A stretch of 5,894 nucleotides of DNA from Bradyrhizobium sp. (GTDB lineage: Bacteria > Pseudomonadota > Alphaproteobacteria > Rhizobiales > Xanthobacteraceae): positions 1-5,894 of the forward strand of contig JAQGKJ010000168.1 of assembly GCA_028290165.1 (NCBI GenBank), read 5' to 3'. How positions within the stretch are numbered: the stretch's first letter is position 1; each line of letters starts with the position of its first letter. A program made the position numbers and the translations under genes. The notes under the pieces are model-generated. The model saw nothing but the letters and a program-made list of their open reading frames with translations, made no database searches and was not told the DNA's origin. Positions 1-5,894 of the stretch are shown here, piece by piece.

Positions 1-649
<649 letters not shown>

Positions 650-656
650 TGTATCC

Positions 657-665
657 ATTATAGCA
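657..665 (-). promoter_or_regulatory. Candidate extended -10 promoter for a near-leaderless scpA mRNA
   Basis: Read on the minus strand, bases 665-657 spell TGCTATAAT, an exact match to the extended -10 consensus TGnTATAAT. Counting seven bases on from its last T puts the predicted +1 at base 650, one base before the ATG at 649. A transcript from here would therefore have essentially no leader. No good -35 box is visible; the best hexamer, 686-681 at 18-base spacing, matches 3 of 6, but extended -10 promoters can act without one. The box overlaps the alternative ATG at 658, so that start could be used only on read-through mRNA from upstream. A short inverted repeat (CGACC/GGTCG, 685-681 and 674-670) lies just upstream. 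Function is inferred from sequence alone. Confidence 0.45.
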
Positions 666-691
666 CAGCCGACCCCCGGAGGTCGCCATCC

Positions 692-1156
692 CTAGTCGTG
701 GTCCGGATGCTGGTGGCTGACGATGCCGGAAACCTTCTGCGAACCATAGTTCTGCAGCGTGGTTTGGCTCGGCAGGTTGGCGATCGCCACCACCCAGCCG
801 AGGCGGGATTCGGTGCCAAATTGTTGCGTCGGGATCAACCGGTCCGGGCGATCGAACGCGCCGGTCATGATCTCGATTCTTGGGCCGTCGATGCGGCGAA
901 AGCTCAACGGCGTGCCGCAGTTGGCGCAGTAGTCGCGTTCGGCGATGGAGGAGGAACGGAACGCGGCCGGCTTGCCGCGGGTCCAGCTAAAATCGCCACG
1001 GTCGATGTCGGCGAAGGAGGCGAACGGGGCGCCGGAGGCCTTCTGGCACATCCGGCAATGACAGATGCTGACTTTTACCGGCGCCGCCGACAGCGCAAAA
1101 CGGATGGCGCCGCATTGGCAGCCGCCGGTCAGAAGGGGTTTGGTTGCCGAATTCAT
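692..1156 (-). CDS. GFA (glutathione-dependent formaldehyde-activating)/CENP-V family zinc protein
   Basis: This is a 154-residue protein of the GFA/CENP-V fold, a small cytoplasmic zinc-binding beta-sandwich. All seven expected cysteines are present: GGCQCG gives Cys13 and Cys15, CHCRMC gives Cys32, Cys34 and Cys37, and CANCG gives Cys77 and Cys80. In the founding member, Paracoccus Gfa, these bind one structural and one glutathione-responsive zinc. Most homologues have no proven reaction, so formaldehyde chemistry should not be assumed here. The protein ends in HQHPDHD, a possible extra metal-binding tail. Its ATG overlaps the mutA TGA (ATGA), and a strong ribosome site, GGAGG at 1165-1161, lies within the last mutA codons, so it is probably translationally coupled to mutA. 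It sits between the two mutase subunit genes. The family call is firm; substrate and role are unknown. Confidence 0.93.
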   Translation of the reverse strand: MNSATKPLLTGGCQCGAIRFALSAAPVKVSICHCRMCQKASGAPFASFADIDRGDFSWTRGKPAAFRSSSIAERDYCANCGTPLSFRRIDGPRIEIMTGAFDRPDRLIPTQQFGTESRLGWVVAIANLPSQTTLQNYGSQKVSGIVSHQHPDHD

Positions 1157-3024
1157 GCTCCCTCCGTCAGCCGGTAAGCCTCTTGCAGGACGGTTAGCGC
1201 GTCGCTGCCGGCAAAGACAAATTCGTTAACGCCGGCGGTTCGTAATGCGGCTTCCAGCTCGCCCGGCCGCCCTGCTTGATAGATATGTCTTGCGCCCGCC
1301 GCTTGAAGGGCCTTTGCGGCTGCCATCGCCTGCTGGGCATAGATCTTGTCGGACGAGCAAAGACAGACCAACGTGGCGCCGGAAGCCTTGAACGCGGCGG
1401 CGAGGCTAGCCGGATCGGTGAACCCTTCCGTGTCGACGGCCTCGATCCCGCCGGTTTCGAAAAAGCTCTTGGCGAACGTCGCCCGCGCGGTGAAATCAGC
1501 CGGCGTGCCGAGATTGGCGAGAAAGACTTTTGGCCGGCCGCCCGAGGCTTTTTGGATTTGGTCCGAACGATCGCGCAAGCGTTCGAACGGCGCCGCCAGC
1601 CGCATCGGCGACAGCGCTTCGAATTTGACTTTGGCTTCACCGGAGGGCGCGAGCGGCAACGGTTTTGCGTCCAGCACCGCGACATCAGCCTCATGCAGAT
1701 TGGGAAACTCGGTGGCGCCGGTCAGCACTTCCTTGCGCCTTGCGATGTTGGCTTCGCGCAGAGCCCGTGTCGCCGCGACCTTGCGCTGGATCAGGCCTTG
1801 TTCGAGCGAGGCGAATGCGCCGCCGGCCTTCTCGATCTCCTGAAACAGCGACCATGCCGCCTCGCAAAGCTCTCGCGTCAGGGCTTCGATGCCACCGGAG
1901 CCGGCCGCCGGATCGGACACTTTGGCGAGATTGGATTCCTCCAGCAGCACCAATTGCGTGTTGCGCGCGACGCGCCGCGCAAAGGGATCGGGCAATCCCA
2001 GCGCCAGCGTATGCGGCAGCACGGTGATGGCATTGGCGCCGCCAAGGCCTGCGGAAAATGCCGCCATCGTCGCGCGCAGCATGTTCACGTAGGGGTCGCG
2101 CTGTGTCAGCATTCGCCAGGCGGTCTGCGCCGCGATGAAGATCGGCTTCGGCGTGAGGCCGCAAGCCTGCTCGATGCGTGCCCACAGCAAACGCAGCGCC
2201 CGAAACTTTGCCAGCGTCAGGAATTGATCGGCATCGGCGGAAAGCCGCGCATAGATCGCGCGCCTCGCATCCTCAAGCGCCACACCAGCGCCCTCCAGCG
2301 CGCGCAAATAGGCGACGCCGGTGGCCAGCACAAACGCCAGCTCCTGCACTTCCGATCCGCAGGCGTCATGGATGACCCGTCCATCGGCGACCGCGAGCGG
2401 ACCCTTGAATCCCATGGCGCCAAGGGCCTTGATCGCGCCGGTGACCGCGGGCACGATGACGGCCCAGCCATAGGGGCTGGCCCCCCCGACGGCGCAGGCG
2501 CCGATCGGGTCGAGACCGAAACGGATATCGCAGGCGGCGGGAGAGAGGCCTTTGCGCTTCACATATTCGGCGACGTGGATCGCCGCCATGCGCGACTGCG
2601 GCCCGACCTGAAGTTCGATCGATATCCCGGCATCGATGAAAACGCCGTCAAGAAGGTTCTCGATCGCTTCCGCCGATGGCTCCAGCCCAAAGCCATAGGC
2701 GCCACGGGCGCCCGCGAAGACCAGCGTCAGCCCGGTCGCGCCGTTTTCGAGATCGTGCAGCGCCTGTGCGTTGGCGATTGTCGCATCCGGATGATCGATC
2801 CGCTGCATGATCTGCCAGGGCGCGGCCGGAGGCCGTCCCGCGACCGGTACGGCATCGCGTGCGCGCGGATAGATCGGTTCGATCTTCAGGCCATCTGAGG
2901 TCTTGCCGACCAGCTTGTCGAACGGCGCGCCCTTCAGCACCCCATCGACCAGCTTGCGCCAGTCGTCATAGGTCGCGGGCTGAAAATCCGCCGCCAGCCG
3001 CAGGTCGTCGGTTACAGATGTCAT
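1153..3024 (-). CDS. mutA: Methylmalonyl-CoA mutase small (beta, non-catalytic) subunit
   Basis: This 623-residue protein is the partner subunit of the heterodimeric B12-dependent methylmalonyl-CoA mutase; its length fits known small subunits (about 620-640). The TIM-barrel part spans roughly residues 30-480, with family stretches TQRDPYVNMLRATMAAFSAG (near 307-326) and NTQLVLLEESNLAKVSDPAA (near 353-372). The C-terminal flavodoxin-like domain, residues 497-623, begins RPKVFLANLG. Where catalytic subunits carry the cobalt-ligand motif DxHxxG it reads TPADFTA (507-513), with no histidine. It should therefore not bind B12, as is known for beta subunits, and probably stabilises the catalytic subunit. 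The ATG at 3024 has GGAG about 11 bases upstream and no early alternative methionine. It follows folK after 100 bases and overlaps the GFA gene by 4 bases. No frameshift or truncation is seen. I see no convincing promoter in the gap, so it may be read through from the folate genes. Confidence 0.95.
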   Translation of the reverse strand: MTSVTDDLRLAADFQPATYDDWRKLVDGVLKGAPFDKLVGKTSDGLKIEPIYPRARDAVPVAGRPPAAPWQIMQRIDHPDATIANAQALHDLENGATGLTLVFAGARGAYGFGLEPSAEAIENLLDGVFIDAGISIELQVGPQSRMAAIHVAEYVKRKGLSPAACDIRFGLDPIGACAVGGASPYGWAVIVPAVTGAIKALGAMGFKGPLAVADGRVIHDACGSEVQELAFVLATGVAYLRALEGAGVALEDARRAIYARLSADADQFLTLAKFRALRLLWARIEQACGLTPKPIFIAAQTAWRMLTQRDPYVNMLRATMAAFSAGLGGANAITVLPHTLALGLPDPFARRVARNTQLVLLEESNLAKVSDPAAGSGGIEALTRELCEAAWSLFQEIEKAGGAFASLEQGLIQRKVAATRALREANIARRKEVLTGATEFPNLHEADVAVLDAKPLPLAPSGEAKVKFEALSPMRLAAPFERLRDRSDQIQKASGGRPKVFLANLGTPADFTARATFAKSFFETGGIEAVDTEGFTDPASLAAAFKASGATLVCLCSSDKIYAQQAMAAAKALQAAGARHIYQAGRPGELEAALRTAGVNEFVFAGSDALTVLQEAYRLTEGA

Positions 3025-3090
3025 TCGGCGGGTCGCTCCATTCCGGGCGTTATCGAGCGGAAATTGACACGTGATGTCGGCCTAGCCAAC

Positions 3091-3120
3091 CGGTTGTTTT
3101 CGGTTTGAAACGGCGGTTTT
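3091..3120. repeat. Three CGGTT-type direct repeats in the folK-mutA gap
   Basis: The 100-base gap 3025-3124 between folK and mutA contains three near-identical heptamers on the plus strand: CGGTTGT (3091-3097), CGGTTTG (3101-3107) and CGGTTTT (3114-3120). Their starts are 10 and 13 bases apart. The first is part of the palindrome AACCGGTT (3088-3095). An E-box-like CACGTG lies at 3068-3073, inside GACA-N5-TGTC (3066-3078). I see no T-tract terminator and no good -35/-10 pair here. The repeats could be operator sites for mutA or simple low-complexity chance. Confidence 0.3.
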
Positions 3121-3124
3121 GGGG

Positions 3125-3616
3125 TCAAGCCAGGTCGGGCAGCCGCTCGATTGCGACGGTGGACAGCTGTTCGAGGGCTGCCGCGATGCTGCGTCCCGCA
3201 ATCAGACGATCGGGCGTGATCTCGACGAGCGGCGCCAGCACGAAGGCGCGTTCGAACAGCCGGGGGTGCGGCAGCGTCAGTTCGGGCTTTTGAATCGAGA
3301 CATCGTCATAGGCGATGAGGTCGAGATCAAGGGTACGCGGGCCCCAGCGCCTTTCGTTGGCACGATCACGGCCGAATTTCGTTTCGATCTTGTGCAGCGT
3401 GAACAGCAGTGCGTGCGGATCGAGGCCGGTTTCGATTTCGATGCAGGCATTGATGAAGCGAGCCTGCGCCTCGTCGCCCCAGGGCGGCGTGGCATAATCC
3501 GACGAGCGCGCCAGCAGCGCGCCTTGCGTCATGCCGCAGATATTGGCGATGGCTTTTTGAAATGTCGCGCGGACGTCGCCGACATTGCCGCCAAGCGCGA
3601 TCAGAACGTCAGCCAT
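3125..3616 (-). CDS. folK: 2-amino-4-hydroxy-6-hydroxymethyldihydropteridine pyrophosphokinase (HPPK)
   Basis: FolK transfers pyrophosphate from ATP to 6-hydroxymethyl-7,8-dihydropterin, making the substrate that FolP joins to p-aminobenzoate. The 163-residue length is normal for single-domain HPPK. The N-terminal ALGGNVGD (residues 7-14) is the family start motif. RRWGPRTLDLDLIAYDD (89-105) is the signature, with Asp97 and Asp99 matching the two magnesium-binding aspartates (95 and 97 in E. coli). LPHPRLFERAFVLAPL (115-130) supplies the conserved His117 and Arg123. The ATG at 3616 lies inside the end of folB, an 8-base overlap in a different frame, and no strong ribosome site is seen, so translation probably depends on ribosomes finishing folB. 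It is the last gene of the folP-folB-folK run. Function is confident. Confidence 0.96.
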   Translation of the reverse strand: MADVLIALGGNVGDVRATFQKAIANICGMTQGALLARSSDYATPPWGDEAQARFINACIEIETGLDPHALLFTLHKIETKFGRDRANERRWGPRTLDLDLIAYDDVSIQKPELTLPHPRLFERAFVLAPLVEITPDRLIAGRSIAAALEQLSTVAIERLPDLA

Positions 3617-3989
3617 GCGATGGATTTTGCCGCGTGCGGGTCAGGACCACGCCGACATCGTCGAAAATCGCGGCGATCGGGGCGTGCGGCTTGTGCACGG
3701 TGACCTTGACCGCGCTGATGCGCGGGAACGCCGCCAATATGGCGTCGGCGACAGCGCCGGCCGCGCGTTCCAGCAATTTATAATTGGCGTCTTTAAAGGC
3801 CGCGGTCGCGGTTGCGACCACATTGGAATAGGAGACGGTATCGGCGAGCCGATCGGTGCGCGAGGATTCCGACAGATCGGTTGCGAGTTCGAGATCGATC
3901 ACGAAACGTTGTCCGACCTGGGTCTCATGGTCCATCACGCCATGGCGGGCATGGATGACGACACCGGTGATGAAGATCATGTCGGTCAT
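3609..3989 (-). CDS. folB: Dihydroneopterin aldolase
   Basis: FolB cleaves 7,8-dihydroneopterin to 6-hydroxymethyl-7,8-dihydropterin and glycolaldehyde, the step before FolK. The enzyme works as an octamer in the cytoplasm. The 126-residue protein aligns position by position with Staphylococcus aureus DHNA as I recall its numbering: Glu22, Tyr54 (DTVSYSNV), Glu74 (LLERAA) and the catalytic Lys100 (VTVHKPHAPI) all fall at the same residue numbers. The ATG at 3989 overlaps the folP TGA as ATGA. An upstream in-frame TTG at 4001 would add only four residues and is less likely. A weak GGGA at 3999-3996 is the only ribosome-site candidate, which fits coupling to folP. The gene ends inside the start of folK. 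There is nothing unusual in the sequence, and identity is confident. Confidence 0.95.
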   Translation of the reverse strand: MTDMIFITGVVIHARHGVMDHETQVGQRFVIDLELATDLSESSRTDRLADTVSYSNVVATATAAFKDANYKLLERAAGAVADAILAAFPRISAVKVTVHKPHAPIAAIFDDVGVVLTRTRQNPSHG

Positions 3990-4846
3990 CGCCGGTCCCA
4001 AATCGCCGCGGCTACCCGCAACGCCTGTACGGTTTCCGACACATCGTGGGTCCGGATGATCCGCGCCCCGCCTTTCACTGCAATCAGATGCGCCGCAATC
4101 GAGCCGCCGAGCCGCTGATCCGGCTCGGAAGGGGTGACCGAATTGATAAAACGCTTGCGCGATGCACCGACCAACAGCGGCAGGCCGAATACCGCGAACT
4201 CTTCCAGCCGGGCCAGCGCCGTCATGCTCTGCTCGGAGGTCTTGCCAAAGCCGATGCCGGGATCGAGCACGATATTTTCGCGTGAAATGCCCGCCTTGGC
4301 GGCGATGTCGAGCGAGCGCGTGAAGAAGGCCGAAATATCCTGCATGATGTCGATGTCGGCCTCGACGGCACGGCGGTTGTGCATGACGATGACGGGCGAA
4401 TGCCGCGCCGCCATCAGCCGTGCCATGTCGGGATCGCGCTGCAGGCCCCAGACGTCGTTCGTGATCACGGCCCCTGCGTCGAGCGCCCAGGCGACGACGG
4501 CCGGTTTCATGCTGTCGATGGATACGGGAACCCCGAGCGAAACGACCTCGGCCAATACCGGCTGCAGACGTTGCAATTCTTCATCGGCCGAGACCGGCTG
4601 CGAACCGCCATACGGCCGGGTGGATTCCGCGCCGATGTCGATGAGGTCGGCGCCCTCGGCGACCATGCGGCGGGCCTGCGCCAGCGCGCGCTCCGGCGCG
4701 ACAAATTGTCCGCCGTCGGAAAATGAATCCGGGGTGACGTTCAGGACGCCCATCACGGCCGGATACGGCCGGGACAACAGGGCCCGCAGCCCCGGATGAT
4801 CTGCCGGTGCAGCCACGGGGGAGGGTCTGGACGTAGTCGCGATCAT
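3986..4846 (-). CDS. folP: Dihydropteroate synthase
   Basis: FolP joins 6-hydroxymethyl-dihydropterin pyrophosphate to p-aminobenzoate to give dihydropteroate and is the target of sulfonamides. The 286-residue TIM barrel carries NVTPDSFSDGG (36-46), DIGAESTRP (70-78), SIDSMKP (109-115), NDVWG (130-134), LDPGIGFGK (194-202), GASRKRF (227-233) and IIRTHDV (263-269). These give Asn36, Asp111, Asn130, Asp195, Lys231, Arg265 and His267 as likely substrate contacts by family comparison. After STRP the loop reads YGGSQPVSADEEL, two residues longer than in E. coli FolP, and MHNRR (155-159) replaces the more usual MHMxG. The ATG at 4846 is the only sensible start: the frame stays open upstream but that part overlaps the next gene and does not resemble FolP. 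No clear ribosome site is seen. The 83-base gap before it (4847-4929) holds a GC-rich 5-bp hairpin (4890-4905) without a T-tract and a lone CTTGAC box. It is the first gene of the folate run. Confidence 0.96.
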   Translation of the reverse strand: MIATTSRPSPVAAPADHPGLRALLSRPYPAVMGVLNVTPDSFSDGGQFVAPERALAQARRMVAEGADLIDIGAESTRPYGGSQPVSADEELQRLQPVLAEVVSLGVPVSIDSMKPAVVAWALDAGAVITNDVWGLQRDPDMARLMAARHSPVIVMHNRRAVEADIDIMQDISAFFTRSLDIAAKAGISRENIVLDPGIGFGKTSEQSMTALARLEEFAVFGLPLLVGASRKRFINSVTPSEPDQRLGGSIAAHLIAVKGGARIIRTHDVSETVQALRVAAAIWDRR

Positions 4847-4929
4847 GCGGTCGCTTTGCGCGGTCCACGCATGGGAGTCAAGATGCGGGGCGCGCCGCTC
4901 CGCGCACTGTCGGGCGGCCGCTGCCGGGT

Positions 4930-5337
4930 CTAATAGGTGATCTTGGGCTGCAGCTTGCGGGCCTGCGCGATCAGTTGCTCGACCGACTTTTCCGAAGGCA
5001 GGACGCGGACGAGTTTGCGCCTGGTGTTCACTTCTTTCATGTTCTGCGCCAGCCGCGCAGGGTTGCGAAGCGCGAGCTCGCGAACCGTGGTGACGCCGGC
5101 GGCGCGCACCAGTCCGACCTTGGCCTTGCCCATGCCGGGAATCCGCATGTAGTCGGAGACGTTGGCCCATTCCAGCAGTTGCTGTTCGCTGATGCCGGTT
5201 TTCGCCGCAAGCGTTTTGCGGCCCTTGACCGTCCGCGCGGCCTCGAGCAGCCGATCCGTGGTGCGAATGCCCAGCGATTTCAGTTTGGAAGCGGCGAATG
5301 ATGGCAAACCATCAATCTCGGAGATTGGATATGTCAT
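4930..5337 (-). CDS. DUF4332-type helix-hairpin-helix protein
   Basis: This is a 135-residue soluble, basic protein with no signal peptide or membrane segment. It contains two helix-hairpin-helix-like units: IDGLPSFAASKLKSLGIRTT (residues 8-27), and IPGMGKAKVGLVRAAGVTT (66-84), where PGMGKAK is a typical GxG hairpin. Each is followed by a similar helical stretch, TTDRLLEAARTV and TTVRELALRNPARL, so the protein looks like an internal duplication. A lysine/arginine-rich helix follows at 101-130. This arrangement matches the DUF4332 family. Such hairpins often bind nucleic acid without sequence specificity, but a role for this protein is not known. The ATG at 5337 begins MTYPISEIDGLP; only a weak GAG at spacing 5 precedes it. 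It lies 24 bases downstream of the small glycine-rich gene and 83 bases before folP, so co-transcription with either is possible. Confidence 0.85.
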   Translation of the reverse strand: MTYPISEIDGLPSFAASKLKSLGIRTTDRLLEAARTVKGRKTLAAKTGISEQQLLEWANVSDYMRIPGMGKAKVGLVRAAGVTTVRELALRNPARLAQNMKEVNTRRKLVRVLPSEKSVEQLIAQARKLQPKITY

Positions 5338-5361
5338 GGTACTCGATATGAAAAAGGTGCT

Positions 5362-5727
5362 TTAAGCAAAATGACTGAGCCCCGGCGTCCCTGCGACGAT
5401 CTCGCCCATCTGATCCGCCCCGATTTGGTCGCGGCCGAACCTGAAAAGTTCACGCGCGACGTTCTGAATCTCGCCCATGCCCAAACCAAGCCCCATCAGC
5501 TTGGTGCCGAGCGCCATCAGACCGCCGCCCATCAGCCTTGCGAGACCGCCGCCATTGCCTGAGGCCGCGATCGCCGCTTCCGCGCCGGGAATCTTGTCGA
5601 TCAAGACCTGAACTTTGTCGGAGGGCCCCTCGTTGCGAAGGAAACCCAGAATGATGCCGATGGTCTTTTCAGCGATAGCATTATCGATGCTGGCCTTTGC
5701 GGCCAGCCGTCCAATCAATTCATCCAT
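5362..5727 (-). CDS. Small glycine-rich protein of unknown function (DUF2267/DUF2780-like)
   Basis: This protein has 121 residues. Residues 1-55 look like amphipathic helices (MDELIGRLAAKASIDNAIAE, then GFLRNEGPSDKV and IDKIPGAEAAI). Residues 57-85 are rich in glycine, leucine and methionine (GGGLARLMGGGLMALGTKLM and on) and could be a flexible or membrane-touching linker. The charged C-terminus, ARELFRFGRDQIGADQMGEI (91-110) followed by TPGLSHF, resembles bacterial DUF2267 proteins, while the IPGAEAAI segment recalls DUF2780; I cannot decide between them. There is no signal peptide, cysteine or recognisable catalytic motif. The ATG at 5727 is supported by the purine-rich run GAGGGGCGGGG, which ends 5 bases upstream. 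It is the first minus-strand gene after the only sizeable AT-richer gap, so its promoter probably lies in 5728-5894. The gene itself is convincing; its function is not known. Confidence 0.82.
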   Translation of the reverse strand: MDELIGRLAAKASIDNAIAEKTIGIILGFLRNEGPSDKVQVLIDKIPGAEAAIAASGNGGGLARLMGGGLMALGTKLMGLGLGMGEIQNVARELFRFGRDQIGADQMGEIVAGTPGLSHFA

Positions 5728-5787
5728 ATTGCCCCGCCCCTCAACGGATCCTTGCTTCTGAATTTATCTTGATCTTGTGTGATCCGA

Positions 5788-5793
5788 ATTACA
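5788..5793 (-). promoter_or_regulatory. Possible -10 box upstream of the glycine-rich gene
   Basis: On the minus strand bases 5793-5788 read TGTAAT, matching TATAAT at 5 of 6 positions. It would start transcription near 5781 and leave a leader of about 54 bases before the ATG at 5727. No convincing -35 hexamer is found at 16-18 bases upstream; the best partial match is CTTACC at 15. The surrounding 167-base gap (5728-5894) is the most AT-rich part of the window and the natural promoter place, but this particular box is weakly supported. Confidence 0.22.
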
Positions 5794-5818
5794 AGCGATC
5801 AGCGCACCGGTAAGGGCT

Positions 5819-5846
5819 TTGCATGGCGAGTGTTGCAGCAATGCAA
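5819..5846. repeat. Inverted repeat TTGCAT/ATGCAA
   Basis: The arms TTGCAT (5819-5824) and ATGCAA (5841-5846) are perfect inverted copies separated by 16 bases. The spacer contains a smaller palindrome, TTGCAGCAA (5833-5841). The repeat lies about 90-120 bases upstream of the glycine-rich gene start. The arm spacing puts the half-site centres 22 bases apart, about two helical turns, which would suit a dimeric regulator, but no known binding consensus is recognised. Confidence 0.3.
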
Positions 5847-5853
5847 GAGCAGA

Positions 5854-5866
5854 TGCGAAATTCGCA
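5854..5866. repeat. Perfect 13-base palindrome, possible operator
   Basis: Bases 5854-5866 read TGCGAAATTCGCA, with six-base arms TGCGAA and TTCGCA around one central A. It is in the non-coding gap, about 130 bases upstream of the glycine-rich gene, next to the TTGCAT/ATGCAA repeat. It is not an alphaproteobacterial LexA box (GTTC-N7-GTTC), a FixK/FNR box or a sigma-54 site. The palindrome itself is certain; a regulatory role is inferred only from its position, and palindromes of this size also arise by chance. Confidence 0.35.
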
Positions 5867-5894
5867 GCCAACTTGTCGCAGGTCATTACATTCG

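Noticed and set aside
1276..2898. A 540-codon open frame on the plus strand, opposite mutA
   Set aside because: Its translation is arginine-rich and resembles no family, and it lies wholly antisense to a well-conserved gene. Long antisense frames are common in GC-rich DNA with strong third-position bias.
4876..4882. CTTGAC box upstream of folP, like a rhizobial -35
   Set aside because: The bases 17-18 downstream (CAAAGC region) are not a -10 box, and the transcript would begin at or within the folP start.
4847..5170. Upstream extension of the folP frame to a start at 5170
   Set aside because: The added residues overlap the DUF4332 gene in another frame, are low-complexity (Arg, Ala, Gln), and the length would exceed the FolP family. 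The ATG at 4846 is preferred.
5351..5368. Terminator-like TGCT-TAA-AGCA hairpin followed by TTTTT on the minus strand, at the end of the glycine-rich gene
   Set aside because: The stem has only four pairs with a three-base loop and overlaps the stop codon; it is too weak to call a terminator.
5769..5784. FixK/FNR-like TTGATC...GATC
   Set aside because: The half-site spacing is wrong (six bases between TTGATC and GATC instead of two) and the second half lacks CAA.
5861..5877. Sigma-54-like TGGC...CGCA on the minus strand
   Set aside because: The GG and GC elements are separated by 11 rather than 10 bases and TTGC is broken to TTCG.
5823..5894. Possible start of a divergent plus-strand gene (ATG at 5823, open to the window end, AAGGG six bases upstream)
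   Set aside because: Only 24 codons are visible, about 10 of 23 third positions are G or C against a much higher share in the real genes, and the peptide is unfamiliar. The flanking sequence would be needed to settle it.

Overview
The window looks like a chromosomal segment of a GC-rich alphaproteobacterium, most likely from the Bradyrhizobium/Rhodopseudomonas group. That placement rests on protein resemblance, high GC at third codon positions and gene content, not on a database search. Every convincing gene lies on the minus strand, so transcription runs from high to low coordinates. I see no tRNA, rRNA, CRISPR array, insertion sequence or prophage gene.

In transcription order the layout is as follows. 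(1) 5894-5728 is non-coding and richer in A+T. It holds two inverted repeats, a possible -10 box and a purine-rich ribosome binding site. (2) 5727-5362 encodes a small glycine-rich protein of unknown function. (3) 5337-4930 encodes a DUF4332-type helix-hairpin-helix protein. (4) 4846-3125 is a compact folate cluster, folP-folB-folK, whose genes overlap by 4 and 8 bases. It covers three pterin steps of folate synthesis: aldolase, pyrophosphokinase and pteroate synthase. (5) After a 100-base gap, 3024-1153 encodes the small, non-catalytic subunit of methylmalonyl-CoA mutase. (6) 1156-692 encodes a GFA/CENP-V-type zinc protein whose start overlaps the mutA stop by 4 bases. (7) From 649 to the left edge runs the first 216 codons of the large, catalytic mutase subunit (scpA), cut by the window.

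The two mutase subunits work together as a B12-dependent heterodimer that interconverts methylmalonyl-CoA and succinyl-CoA in propionate and branched-chain catabolism. They are separated here by the GFA gene.

Most of the window is ordinary housekeeping sequence and I found no clear new multi-gene system. The points most worth a second look are three. A perfect extended -10 motif (TGCTATAAT) sits so close to scpA that it would yield an almost leaderless mRNA. The GFA gene is inserted between the two mutase subunits. The pABA/sulfonamide loop of FolP is longer than in the E. coli enzyme.
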